A DNA stretch of 40,890 nt from Gammaproteobacteria bacterium (GCA_022627515.1 JAKEGK010000004.1:1-40890), one strand, 5' to 3'; shown: positions 17,205 to 25,855, numbered from the stretch's first letter. A program made the numbers and translations. The notes: generated by a model from the sequence alone, not told the origin.

Positions 17205-17621
17205 ATGTTCAGATCCGCACTTATAGGGCTGCTCGGCGTAGTTGCAGTACTTTTAATGCCGCAATTGGCAAAGGCAGAATACGCTGATGTAGTGATTAAT
17301 AATTATGCAGACGCCGCTGGAATGCGACCCGTGGTGTTTCCGCATTGGTATCATCGAATTCGTTTTCGTTGCAAGGTTTGTCATGCCGATTTAGGTTTTG
17401 AATTCAAAGCCGGCGGCAATAAAATCACCATGGCGAAAATTATCGATGGCCAGTTCTGCGGAGCTTGCCACAATGGCGAGATTTCATGGTCTGTAGAGAA
17501 CTGTGGTATGTGCCATTCAGGCGTTCCAGGTACGCCAACATCCATTCATGGCAGTACCGTTCAACGTCTCGTTGCGCCGACCTATAAAGCGCTTGAAGAT
17601 AAAGAAAAAGTGCAAAAATAA
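17205..17621 (+). CDS. Periplasmic triheme cytochrome c (c7-like) 1
   Basis: This 138-residue protein has a signal peptide (ALIGLLGVVAVLLMPQLAKA) and three heme motifs: CKVCH, CGACH and CGMCH. The core pattern is VVFPHWYH, then the first heme, ITMAKIIDGQFCGACH and a last heme. The same pattern recurs in the trihemes at 17643 and 20266, and it fits c7-type triheme domains with bis-histidine ligation. The ATG at 17205 has an excellent ribosome site (GGGAGGAGGG). The gene lies 93 bases after the barrel gene and 21 before the next triheme, so the three form one unit. Its likely job is electron transfer through the periplasm or barrel. Confidence 0.88.
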   Translation: MFRSALIGLLGVVAVLLMPQLAKAEYADVVINNYADAAGMRPVVFPHWYHRIRFRCKVCHADLGFEFKAGGNKITMAKIIDGQFCGACHNGEISWSVENCGMCHSGVPGTPTSIHGSTVQRLVAPTYKALEDKEKVQK

Positions 17622-17642
17622 GGCGAGAGAGGGAGAACAAAA

Positions 17643-18296
17643 ATGATTATGAAGAAATATTTGCTTATCATAATGGCGCTCCTCCTGGCTGTTATGTATA
17701 TGGGGACGGTAGCAACTGCTGCTGAAAAAGAGGAAGCGAAAAAAGCCTCGGTAAGTTCGGCGAACGTTTTCAACCGTTTATTGAAAAAAGAAAAGACCAA
17801 GAATGCGGCGCCAGCTGATGATGGCATTCATGATGTCGCCAACGATGGCACGCACGTATTGCAGCCACCATTGATTGCTTATGAAGGACTCCCATCGAGT
17901 GATTTTGGCAACTACGTTGACTGGGTAAAATCGCTTAATGCTGGTATGCTGAAACCGCGCTACGACCGATTCGATCCCAAAGTTGAACCGTTGGTAATGG
18001 ATCTTGATATCGTTCGGGAAGTAAAAGCATCCGTACCTGATGTGGTATTTCCCCACAAACCTCACACGCAGTGGTTGCATTGCTCAAATTGTCATCCAAA
18101 GATCTTCATACCTCAACGAAATGCCAACGTAATTAACATGTCGGCCATTTTGTTGGGCCAGAAGTGCGGGGTCTGCCATGGCAAGGTTTCTTTTCCGATA
18201 ACAACAAAATCATGCAAAATGTGCCATTCAAAAGAGAAACCAAAAGACTGGAAACCACCTCAAAGTGAAGCGAGCCTGAAAACACCGTGGCGTTAA
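17643..18296 (+). CDS. Periplasmic triheme cytochrome c (c7-like) 2
   Basis: This 217-residue protein has a signal peptide (KYLLIIMALLLAVMYMGT, then VATA) and an N-terminal region of about 110 residues with the GIHDVANDGTHVLQPP and YVDWVKSLNAGML motifs. A triheme domain follows with CSNCH, CGVCH and CKMCH. VVFPHKPHTQW before the first heme supplies likely distal histidines. It is a clear paralog of the protein at 20266, which has the same N-terminal region. A terminator at 18370 ends the unit. The N-terminal region is probably a docking part; I know of no assigned function. Confidence 0.88.
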   Translation: MIMKKYLLIIMALLLAVMYMGTVATAAEKEEAKKASVSSANVFNRLLKKEKTKNAAPADDGIHDVANDGTHVLQPPLIAYEGLPSSDFGNYVDWVKSLNAGMLKPRYDRFDPKVEPLVMDLDIVREVKASVPDVVFPHKPHTQWLHCSNCHPKIFIPQRNANVINMSAILLGQKCGVCHGKVSFPITTKSCKMCHSKEKPKDWKPPQSEASLKTPWR

Positions 18297-18333
18297 ATTT
18301 GCCGGTTTAAATTTAACTTAGGCTTACGGACTC

Positions 18334-18355
18334 ACATTGTGATATTTCACAGTGT
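18334..18355. promoter_or_regulatory. CRP/FNR-type dyad, TGTGA-N4-TCACA
   Basis: ACATTGTGATATTTCACAGTG is nearly palindromic over 22 bases, with half-sites TGTGA and TCACA. The four-base spacer is that of FNR-type sites, while the half-sites are Crp-like. It lies before the terminator at 18370 and 166 bases before the cupredoxin lipoprotein start. Confidence 0.45.
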
Positions 18356-18369
18356 ACGAAAAGGTGTTT

Positions 18370-18407
18370 ACGGCGCGTGGTTGCTTTTCTAGCTGCGCGC
18401 CGTTTTT
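18370..18407 (+). terminator. Terminator between triheme and cupredoxin units
   Basis: ACGGCGCG (18370-18377) pairs with CGCGCCGT (18396-18403), followed by five T. It splits the cytochrome cluster into two transcription units, barrel-triheme-triheme and the next five genes. Confidence 0.85.
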
Positions 18408-18520
18408 CGTCTCTGCTTATACTTCTTTTCCCTTAGTTGGTAATACACTTGCATGCCGTGGGTGTTTGGTTTCTAATCAAAGACATTAAATCAATATCGA
18501 GTCTTAACGAGCAGAAATTT

Positions 18521-20173
18521 ATGAATACCTTGTCTAAAAAATTATCAAATGCATTTTTGGTGTATTTGTTCATATCAGTCAGCGTTGCGGGATGTAGTTC
18601 GACCGGGGAAAAAGAAACCGGGGACGCTGCGCAATTAAGCGAAGCCGCTGCCCAGGCTGAAACAGCGAAGGCTTCAGAACAGGAAGCGGCGGCCGGGAAA
18701 AAAGAGGCGGCGCAACCGGTGCATGAAACAAAAGAGGAGCCGGTCGTTGAAGTTATTCCCAGCCAGACTGGCAAAGCTACCGAATTGACTGTGGAGCCAA
18801 TTGCCGCTCCGGAACCCGTGCCTGCGGAAATGCAGCCTCAATCGTCGACAGCGAAGACCGAAACAACCCCATCAGACCAGGAGACCGCCAAAGAAAGCCC
18901 CGCAACACATGCGGAACAACTTTCCGGACAAAAAGCCGCAATTCCCGTACCCGTATCGACCGGACCGGATCACTTTGTGATTACTGCCGCCATTAAAGAT
19001 CAACAACACCCGCACTTTGGCAAGGGACATCAGATGGGATTTCTGGTAAACAATGAACCGGGAAAAGAAATAGTTTTGCAACGCGGCAAAACTTACCGCA
19101 TTGATGTGGCGACAGATCCCATGCACGATGTTTATATTTCGTTAAAAGAAATCGGTTGGGGCAGCACTCCTTACACGGAAGGTGTAGATGGAATGTATAC
19201 CTACGATGGGACTATCACCATAAAACCGGATGAAAAGACACCCGATTTGTTGTTTTATTCTTGCCGCAATCATCCCTATATGGGTGGAAAAATACATATT
19301 GTGAATCCTGGTCAGACAGCGGAAGTTGCAAAAAAATCAGCAACTGATGTTGTGCCTGCTGTAGCGGCACAGCAGCAGCAAGTCGCTAAAGCGGACGTAA
19401 GTCAGAAGCTCATGTTTGCCGACCTGCTGTTAAAATCGAAAAACAGTGAAGCGGTTCTGAAAAGCAATAGCAGTGAAGCGATCGCGCTTCATAAAAAAGC
19501 CGAATCCGAATTGCGGTCAGCAAAAGACAACCTGGCAGTCGGCAAAAATGCAGAGGCCTATCAACAAGCTGAAAATGCCATTGCCATGCTGAAGAAAGCC
19601 ACCAACCTTGTTCCAAGTGAAAGCGATATGGAGCATCTGAAGGAGCGAAACAAGGAACTGCTGGTATCTATTAAAGGTTTTGAAGATTCACACAAGGAAA
19701 ATTACGAAAGGACCGCAAAAAAGCAGGGGAAAGACGCCGCGGTTGATTATGACAAGCATAAAGTGGAAAAACTAAAAGCATCTGCGGAAGAATTGTCTAA
19801 AAAAGGCGACTACGTGAAAGCCAACCATGATCTGGAGGAAGCGCAACGCATAATTACGGTCGCGCTGCACAAAATGCTAAACAGCCAGACGATTGTTTAT
19901 GATTTGAATTTCGAAACACCGCAAGAAGAGTATGACTATGAATTGCGCCGATTCAAGGGTTATGAAGAATTGGTTCCAATCGCGGTTGAACAGAACAAAC
20001 CTGCCGAAGGCGCTTTAAAGTTGATGGAGTCATTTGTTAAAAAAGGCCAGGATTTACGCGATCGCGCCATAAAAGCCGCCAAAGATGGCGATTATCCAAC
20101 AGCCATTGCGATGCTTCAGGATGCTACCGATGATGTGCGCCGGGGATTACGTATGATAGGTGTAATGCAGTAG
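18521..20173 (+). CDS. Lipoprotein with a cupredoxin-like copper domain and helical C terminus
   Basis: This 550-residue protein begins with a lipoprotein signal whose lipobox VAGC puts the lipidated cysteine at C25. A low-complexity Ala/Glu/Pro/Lys linker runs to about residue 145. A cupredoxin-like domain covers about 150-263, with candidate type 1 copper ligands H202 (DPMHDVY), C248, H251 and M254 (SCRNHPYMGG). The remainder is helical, charged and TPR- or coiled-coil-like, with repeats such as SEAIALHKKAESELRSAK and AEAYQQAENAIAMLKKA. No CXXCH motif is present. The start at 18521 gives the lipoprotein signal; the frame is open further upstream. It leads the five-gene unit ending in the undecaheme gene, so electron carriage or scaffolding is likely. 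Confidence 0.82.
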   Translation: MNTLSKKLSNAFLVYLFISVSVAGCSSTGEKETGDAAQLSEAAAQAETAKASEQEAAAGKKEAAQPVHETKEEPVVEVIPSQTGKATELTVEPIAAPEPVPAEMQPQSSTAKTETTPSDQETAKESPATHAEQLSGQKAAIPVPVSTGPDHFVITAAIKDQQHPHFGKGHQMGFLVNNEPGKEIVLQRGKTYRIDVATDPMHDVYISLKEIGWGSTPYTEGVDGMYTYDGTITIKPDEKTPDLLFYSCRNHPYMGGKIHIVNPGQTAEVAKKSATDVVPAVAAQQQQVAKADVSQKLMFADLLLKSKNSEAVLKSNSSEAIALHKKAESELRSAKDNLAVGKNAEAYQQAENAIAMLKKATNLVPSESDMEHLKERNKELLVSIKGFEDSHKENYERTAKKQGKDAAVDYDKHKVEKLKASAEELSKKGDYVKANHDLEEAQRIITVALHKMLNSQTIVYDLNFETPQEEYDYELRRFKGYEELVPIAVEQNKPAEGALKLMESFVKKGQDLRDRAIKAAKDGDYPTAIAMLQDATDDVRRGLRMIGVMQ

Positions 20174-20265
20174 ACGGTTGGAATTCTCTGACTATAGAAT
20201 CACGATTGAACCCGTATTGTCAGGCCGGAATTAACCACTTAACTGAAAAACAGGATACGGTTGTA

Positions 20266-20853
20266 ATGCATAGTAAATTGATTTCTGGTAATAAAAGGAA
20301 TTGGTGCGTGTACGCTGGTACGTTGAGTGTCCTGCTTATGCTAAGCATCGGTTTCAGTTCGGTCGTAGCCGAAGAAGGGGGCGGCCATTTCCAATTACAT
20401 GCCGATGTGGTTCCGATTGAGAAGGACGGAATTCATGATCCGCTCAATGACGCGGTAAAGACCTTGCAGCCGCCGGCGGCCGCCATGAAAGAGTTTCCAC
20501 GCGACGGGCGTGGGATTATAAACTGGGTCGAAACCTTGAATAGCGGCATGATCGCACCGCGTACCGGTTTAACCGGTGACGAAAAAATGCATTCGGTGGA
20601 TTTCGACGTGATTTTTAAAAACACCGCATCCATGCCGTATGTCAGATTTCCGCACTTGCCACACACTCAATGGCTTACCTGCAAGAACTGTCATCCGGCC
20701 ATATTCCTCCCGCAACGCGGTGGCAATTTTGTTACCATGGCAGCCATCATTGAAGGCGAATATTGTGGAGTTTGCCACGGTAAAGTTGCGTTTCCTCCCC
20801 TGGAGTGTAATCGATGCCACAGTGTCTCGCGCGAAAGCGTCGGTTTGCGTTAG
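20266..20853 (+). CDS. Periplasmic triheme cytochrome c (c7-like) 3
   Basis: This protein of about 195 residues is a paralog of the triheme at 17643. It shares DGIHDPLNDAVKTLQPP, the NWVETLNSGMIAPR segment and a triheme domain with CKNCH, CGVCH and CNRCH behind VRFPHLPHTQW. A signal peptide lies at the N terminus (LSVLLMLSIGFSSVVAEE). I prefer the ATG at 20266; a TTG at 20206 would add 20 residues before the signal. Its end overlaps the next gene by 40 bases, so the two are translated in close coupling. It likely passes electrons in the periplasm to or from the undecaheme protein made from the same unit. Confidence 0.88.
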   Translation: MHSKLISGNKRNWCVYAGTLSVLLMLSIGFSSVVAEEGGGHFQLHADVVPIEKDGIHDPLNDAVKTLQPPAAAMKEFPRDGRGIINWVETLNSGMIAPRTGLTGDEKMHSVDFDVIFKNTASMPYVRFPHLPHTQWLTCKNCHPAIFLPQRGGNFVTMAAIIEGEYCGVCHGKVAFPPLECNRCHSVSRESVGLR

Positions 20854-21878
20854 TCATTCTGATTTTACTTACCAGCGTTATTGAACTTGGCTGTTCGATG
20901 GCTGAGTTGGAACGTATTGCCACGGAAAACAAACTTGAAGATCTTAAGTCAGAATCGTCGGGTGGCGCCCTTGCGAAATCGCGGTTTCTGGTTTTTGACT
21001 CCGTGATTAAAGGGGGTATGCAAGAGGAAGAAGGTCTGACAGGCGCTTTCAGGCGCATAATGATTGGCCCTGATCAGGAGATTCAGTTTCTTACACCGGT
21101 TGCTGTGGGGGGTGTTGACAATTATCTCTATGTGGTCGATTCCGGCTTGCGCATCGTATTTCGTTATGACTTTATCAATAACACAATCGAACCCATTGGC
21201 AATGTCGGGGCCCAGTTTGCCGGGGAAATGGGAAGAATTTATGTTGCGCGGGACCGGAGCTTTTATGTTGTCGATCCTACGGGCAGACAGGTTTTGCATT
21301 TCGATGAACAGGGGATGGTTACACAGACTTTTCAGGATCTGGCCAACCTGTCGCGGCCAATAGATATTATCTACGACGAAACGACGAATGACCTGCTCGT
21401 GGCCGATGGTTCTTACAGCCACATAGTTGTATTCAATCAAGCCGGCAGAGCGGTACGCACCATCGGTCAGCGCGGTACAGGACCAGGGCGGTTTCGCGCG
21501 ATGACGGCAATGACCATGGGCGATGACGGCCTTTATGTTTTAGACCGGCTTGAGTTACCGGTGCAGGTGTTAACTATCAATGGAGATTACAAATATTCCT
21601 TCGGGGAATCGCATCATACATTCCCCAGCGCCATCGCGGTAAATGACGATGGTGTAGTGTATGTGGCTGACAAATCGGACAATACAATCCGCATTTATCA
21701 GGACGCGGAACTGTTGTCCGTATTCGGCGGAACTGGCTCGGCTCCCGGCCGTTTTCGGGAAATAACCAGTATGTGGATTAATAATGATTTATTGTATGTT
21801 GCCGATAGTATGAACCGGCGTGTGCAAGTGTTGCGAATGACTTCCGAGGAACCGGCGCCGGCGGTATTAACCCAATGA
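20814..21878 (+). CDS. NHL-repeat beta-propeller lipoprotein 2
   Basis: This 354-residue protein has a lipobox-like ending in its signal (VIELGCS). The mature chain starts with a short helix (AELERIATENKLEDLKSES) and continues as an NHL-type propeller. Blades include YLYVVDSGLRIVFRYD, DLLVADGSYSHIVVFNQ, GTGPGRFRAMTAMTM and LLYVADSMNRRVQVL. It lacks the WP.PPEIPR segment of the other two NHL lipoproteins. The gene overlaps the triheme gene upstream by 40 bases and the next NHL gene by four (ATGA). A scaffold or assembly role around the cytochromes is inferred from this tight coupling; no catalytic motif is seen. Confidence 0.83.
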   Translation: MPQCLARKRRFALVILILLTSVIELGCSMAELERIATENKLEDLKSESSGGALAKSRFLVFDSVIKGGMQEEEGLTGAFRRIMIGPDQEIQFLTPVAVGGVDNYLYVVDSGLRIVFRYDFINNTIEPIGNVGAQFAGEMGRIYVARDRSFYVVDPTGRQVLHFDEQGMVTQTFQDLANLSRPIDIIYDETTNDLLVADGSYSHIVVFNQAGRAVRTIGQRGTGPGRFRAMTAMTMGDDGLYVLDRLELPVQVLTINGDYKYSFGESHHTFPSAIAVNDDGVVYVADKSDNTIRIYQDAELLSVFGGTGSAPGRFREITSMWINNDLLYVADSMNRRVQVLRMTSEEPAPAVLTQ

Positions 21879-22990
21879 AGCAGCCTATTGTTATAGACAT
21901 AAAACATCTCCTCCATTTCTTGCTTGTGTTGGTCCTGCTGTTTGTTTCCGCCTGCGCCAGCAGAGAATATCGCATGGATTATGAGGTGAAAGAATCCGAT
22001 GCGAAAGTCTGGCCATCTCCTCCGGAAATACCCCGCGTCCGTTATGTGGGCACGCTGACCGGCGAGCAAAATGTTAAACCCGTGGATGAAGGAATAAGTT
22101 TCGGGGCCTATATCACCGATTTCTTTAAATGGGTAGCGGGAATTGTTGGTCAAAATCCCATTCCCCTGGTGTTGCAGCGGCCGCAATCCGGTGTGATAGA
22201 TGAAAACGGCAGGATGTTTGTTACAGATGTGAGCCGTCATTCGATCATGGTATTCGATTTGCAAAAAGGAACGTTAAGCGAATGGATTTTGGCCACACCA
22301 AACACCGGCTTTGTGACCCCCGTTGGAATTGCGCTTGGTCCCGGTGGTACTCTCTTAGTTGTTGACGCTGATCTGAAGCTTGTTGTGCAACTCGATGCGA
22401 CGGGGAAGCCCATCAAAACGTTTGGTGAAGACAAATTCAAACGCCCAACCGGCATTGTCCGGGATCCATTGAAAGGCAAAATTTATGTTGCTGACACCCA
22501 TGCGCATGACATAAAAGTTTTTGATGACGCTGGTGGTTTAATTAATATTATTGGTGAACGAGGTACTGATGGCGGTGAGTTTAATGGGCCTACCCACCTT
22601 TCATTTGCTAACGGAATGCTCTATGTAACCGATACATTCAATACACGTGTACAGGTTTTGTCAGATTCTGGCGATTTTAAACGCGAATTTGGGAAAAGAG
22701 GATTGTTTGTCGGAAATCTTGTCAGGCCCAAAGGTGTCACAACGGATAGCGAAGGAAATATATACGTCATTGAGTCATTTCACGATCATTTGCTAATATA
22801 TAATTCTAACGGGGAATTTTTGTTGCCCATTGGCGGTACGGGCGCGGAGGTCGGACAGTTTTATTTGCCCTCAGGGGTTTGGGTGGATAAGAACGACCGT
22901 ATATATATTGCGGATATGTTCAACGGGCGGGTTGTCATACTGCAATACCTGGGCGGACAATACGCTCGTCGGGCACTTCAAAAAAATTAG
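21875..22990 (+). CDS. NHL-repeat beta-propeller lipoprotein 3
   Basis: This 371-residue protein has a lipoprotein signal (LLFVSACAS). The mature N terminus KVWPSPPEIPRVRYVGTL matches WPKPPEIPRYVYEGTL in the protein at 10708, so the two are paralogs. The propeller has blades such as IYVADTHAHDIKVFDD, MLYVTDTFNTRVQVLSD and IYIADMFNGRVVILQ. It ends 12 bases before the undecaheme start and overlaps the preceding gene by ATGA. The order lipoprotein, lipoprotein, undecaheme cytochrome suggests that the propellers hold the secreted cytochrome at the membrane. That role is inferred. Confidence 0.85.
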   Translation: MKQPIVIDIKHLLHFLLVLVLLFVSACASREYRMDYEVKESDAKVWPSPPEIPRVRYVGTLTGEQNVKPVDEGISFGAYITDFFKWVAGIVGQNPIPLVLQRPQSGVIDENGRMFVTDVSRHSIMVFDLQKGTLSEWILATPNTGFVTPVGIALGPGGTLLVVDADLKLVVQLDATGKPIKTFGEDKFKRPTGIVRDPLKGKIYVADTHAHDIKVFDDAGGLINIIGERGTDGGEFNGPTHLSFANGMLYVTDTFNTRVQVLSDSGDFKREFGKRGLFVGNLVRPKGVTTDSEGNIYVIESFHDHLLIYNSNGEFLLPIGGTGAEVGQFYLPSGVWVDKNDRIYIADMFNGRVVILQYLGGQYARRALQKN

Positions 22991-23002
22991 TACAGGGTGA
23001 GC

Positions 23003-25804
23003 ATGCGAGTTAATAGCGTTGTAATGACGGGGGCTGTCGGGGTTGTCGTGCTATTACTATGGCACGCTGATGTTTTTGCTGGCCGCACGGCTGATATTCA
23101 AAATACCAAACATAATTTTTCCGCATCGCCTTTATATCCTGATACCTTGCCTACAGGGCAACAACGCGTTGTCCAGGCAACACAGGAAGAACAAATCTGC
23201 GTCTTTTGTCACACGCCTCATGCGGCGGATACTTCCGTCGGCCCGTTATGGAATCGGCAACTATCCGACGCCAACTATCAAACCTATGTGAGCGGTTCAC
23301 TGGATTCAGGACGTCCCGGATTGAATCCAAATATTGCCGCGCAACCGCTGCAGCAACCCAATGGCGTGTCCAAGCTTTGTTTATCGTGCCATGATGGAAC
23401 CATGGCAATAGGAGCGGTTAATGTACTCTGGGGAACGTTCACAGACCGGGATGGTTCCACGGCTGAAATAGCAATGCAAGGCACGGGGCCTGGCGGTACG
23501 ATGCCAGTCGGAGAAGGCGCGCGAACGGGTTTTACCCGGAATTTAGGCACCAATTTGACTAACGACCATCCGATATCCGTGCGGTTTGATGCCAACCTGG
23601 CAGCTTTAGATGGAGAAATGCGTTACCCGAACACTGTGGATGACATCATTGTGCGCAGCGTTGATCCATGGCCTGCCAATCAAGGCCTTCGTACACGTAC
23701 TGAGTATATCCACCTGGAACCCGATCCTGGCACTACCACTGGTGGTTTGGTGCAATGTAACAGTTGTCACGATCCGCATATCCGCAGCACCGACCCGACA
23801 GAGAATATCAAGTTTTTGCGTTTGAACCGTTTTCAGAAAATACGGCCGCAGGAAGGTCAATTCAATGCGGCTAACGACATTATATGTCTGGCGTGCCATG
23901 ATAAAGCGGGTTGGGTTAATTCCGCGCACGCCAATCCCGATGTCGCGGATGAGGTTTACACCACAGCCGCGGCGCAGGTCAGGGAATTCCCTCTCGGTAC
24001 TCAAGTATGGGAAACCGCCTGTCTGACATGCCATGATACGCACTCGGTCCAGGGTTCAAAACGATTGCTTCGTGAAGGTGTTGATGGCGGTGTGGTTGTA
24101 TCGGCATCCGGTTATCGCATTAAAACGGGAGATGGGCAACCAGCCGTAGAGGAAACCTGTTATGCGTGCCACTCCGCGGATGGTGGCACATTGGCAAATC
24201 AGGGTGGCGCGAATTACGAAGTGCCGGACACCAAGACGGATTTTACTATCATGCGTACGCATATGCCTATTTCCGCCAGTGATCAGGCAGCCGGCCAGGA
24301 AATGCATGATATCGGATCACCCAATCCGGATGTAGCGGATCCTACGGGTCTTGGAAAAGACTTCATTGAAAATCCGACGCTCATGGGCCGTGGTAACCTC
24401 AACAACCGTCACGCCGAGTGTACTGATTGCCATAATCCTCACCGGGTCATCAAGAACCGGCAATTCAATATGGATCCGTTTGTTCCTGAACCGGAAGGAA
24501 CCCATAATCACGCGCAACCGCATAACAACCTGGCATCCGGCGTGTTAAAAGGCATCTGGGGTGTGGAACCCGTATACGGTTCAACGGCGTTTATGTCCAT
24601 ACCCGTCAGCTTTGATGTAAAACGCGGTGATCCAGGCATTGGCGCAAGCACCGCCATCAATGCGACTTATGTAACACGCGAATATCAGGTTTGCTTTAAA
24701 TGTCATTCGAATTATGGTTTTAGTGACAACAACAACAATTACGGCACGACGCCGCAAAGGCCGCGCCTGGGTTCACATGCGGGCAGTACCGCGCCCGGAA
24801 CCAACGGTCTGGATACTTATACCAATATCGCGATGGAGTATCAGTCGCCATCTGATCATGCAGGCGAGGGAACATCGGGTTCTCCTACAGGAGCTGCCCC
24901 GGCCTACGCCGCGAATAACCATCGGTCCTGGCATCCGGTAATGCGGGAAACTGGCCGGACCAGCGCTGTCCGTGGTGGGGCAAACCCGGCAAACTGGCGT
25001 GTACCCTTCCAGACTATCGGCGCGCAAACCATGTATTGTACCGATTGCCATGGCTCTGATACCGACACCGGGCCGGATGGCGTACTGCCGCGTCCCAAGG
25101 CTGGCAATCCCCGTGAAGACGGTTTCCCATGGGGTCCACATGGTTCGGATAACGATTTTGTCCTGAAAGGTCAGTGGAGCGGCAACCGCCTTACCGACAC
25201 CGACGGCACGGGTAATCTTGGCACAGGTGATGCGGGTTCCGAAAATCACTTGTGCTTTAAATGCCATGAATACAACCAATATGGCAACGCCGGGCTTGGC
25301 GGTGGCATGGGTGGTGGCGGTGGCGGCGGTATGGGCGGCGGCGGAGGTGGTGGCGCAGGCGGCGTACAAAACAGCGGATTTGCCACGCCGGGCTGCGGTG
25401 GCGGATGTATGGGCGGTCCGATTAATAATTTGCACGTTTATCACACAGGTGTGGTGTCAACCTGGCGCTGTAATTTGTGCCACGTGGCTATACCGCACGG
25501 ATGGAAAAACAAGGTGTTCCTGGTGAACCTGAACGATGTTGGTCCGGAAGGTAATGAAGCCCCGGGAACGCAATTGCGCAATGGCGCGGGGGGCGGTGGT
25601 GGCATGGGTGGCGGTGGCGGTGCCACGGCGCCTGCGTTTACCCGTGGCCCATACTACAATCGTGCGGCATTAAAAGTGGTCAGTTTTGCAATCAGTGGTC
25701 AGTGGGTTCCAGCCAATTGCGGGTCTGCCGGCCCGCCGGGAAATGGTGCAACAGGGGTTAACTGGATGTTCATGAGCAGTGAGGCGTGTAATAACTTGCC
25801 GTAA
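23003..25804 (+). CDS. Secreted undecaheme cytochrome c
   Basis: This 933-residue protein has a signal peptide ending near DVFA-G and no lipobox. Eleven CXXCH motifs are present, with first cysteines at 66, 126, 252, 295, 340, 386, 473, 564, 679, 751 and 823. The first four align with the tetraheme protein at 12414, including QICVFCHTPH, KLCLSCHDGT, NDHPIS and SCHDPH. Seven more hemes follow. Two glycine/methionine-rich runs flank a CGGGCMGG element, at about 764-787 and 861-873. The ATG at 23003 has AGGGTGAG before it; a GTG at 22997 is in frame. It probably acts at or outside the outer membrane. The protein recalls the undecaheme cytochrome proposed for Ca. Tenderia electrophaga, not checked. 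Confidence 0.9.
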   Translation: MRVNSVVMTGAVGVVVLLLWHADVFAGRTADIQNTKHNFSASPLYPDTLPTGQQRVVQATQEEQICVFCHTPHAADTSVGPLWNRQLSDANYQTYVSGSLDSGRPGLNPNIAAQPLQQPNGVSKLCLSCHDGTMAIGAVNVLWGTFTDRDGSTAEIAMQGTGPGGTMPVGEGARTGFTRNLGTNLTNDHPISVRFDANLAALDGEMRYPNTVDDIIVRSVDPWPANQGLRTRTEYIHLEPDPGTTTGGLVQCNSCHDPHIRSTDPTENIKFLRLNRFQKIRPQEGQFNAANDIICLACHDKAGWVNSAHANPDVADEVYTTAAAQVREFPLGTQVWETACLTCHDTHSVQGSKRLLREGVDGGVVVSASGYRIKTGDGQPAVEETCYACHSADGGTLANQGGANYEVPDTKTDFTIMRTHMPISASDQAAGQEMHDIGSPNPDVADPTGLGKDFIENPTLMGRGNLNNRHAECTDCHNPHRVIKNRQFNMDPFVPEPEGTHNHAQPHNNLASGVLKGIWGVEPVYGSTAFMSIPVSFDVKRGDPGIGASTAINATYVTREYQVCFKCHSNYGFSDNNNNYGTTPQRPRLGSHAGSTAPGTNGLDTYTNIAMEYQSPSDHAGEGTSGSPTGAAPAYAANNHRSWHPVMRETGRTSAVRGGANPANWRVPFQTIGAQTMYCTDCHGSDTDTGPDGVLPRPKAGNPREDGFPWGPHGSDNDFVLKGQWSGNRLTDTDGTGNLGTGDAGSENHLCFKCHEYNQYGNAGLGGGMGGGGGGGMGGGGGGGAGGVQNSGFATPGCGGGCMGGPINNLHVYHTGVVSTWRCNLCHVAIPHGWKNKVFLVNLNDVGPEGNEAPGTQLRNGAGGGGGMGGGGGATAPAFTRGPYYNRAALKVVSFAISGQWVPANCGSAGPPGNGATGVNWMFMSSEACNNLP

Positions 25805-25855
25805 CTAATGTTGTTTATAACAATATTAATAACAACACTTTATTAGCAGCAGTAT

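Noticed and set aside
24773-25444. A 223-codon minus-strand open frame within the undecaheme gene
   Set aside because: The plus strand carries regularly spaced heme motifs through this stretch; the antisense product is an alanine/threonine-rich shadow of the glycine runs.
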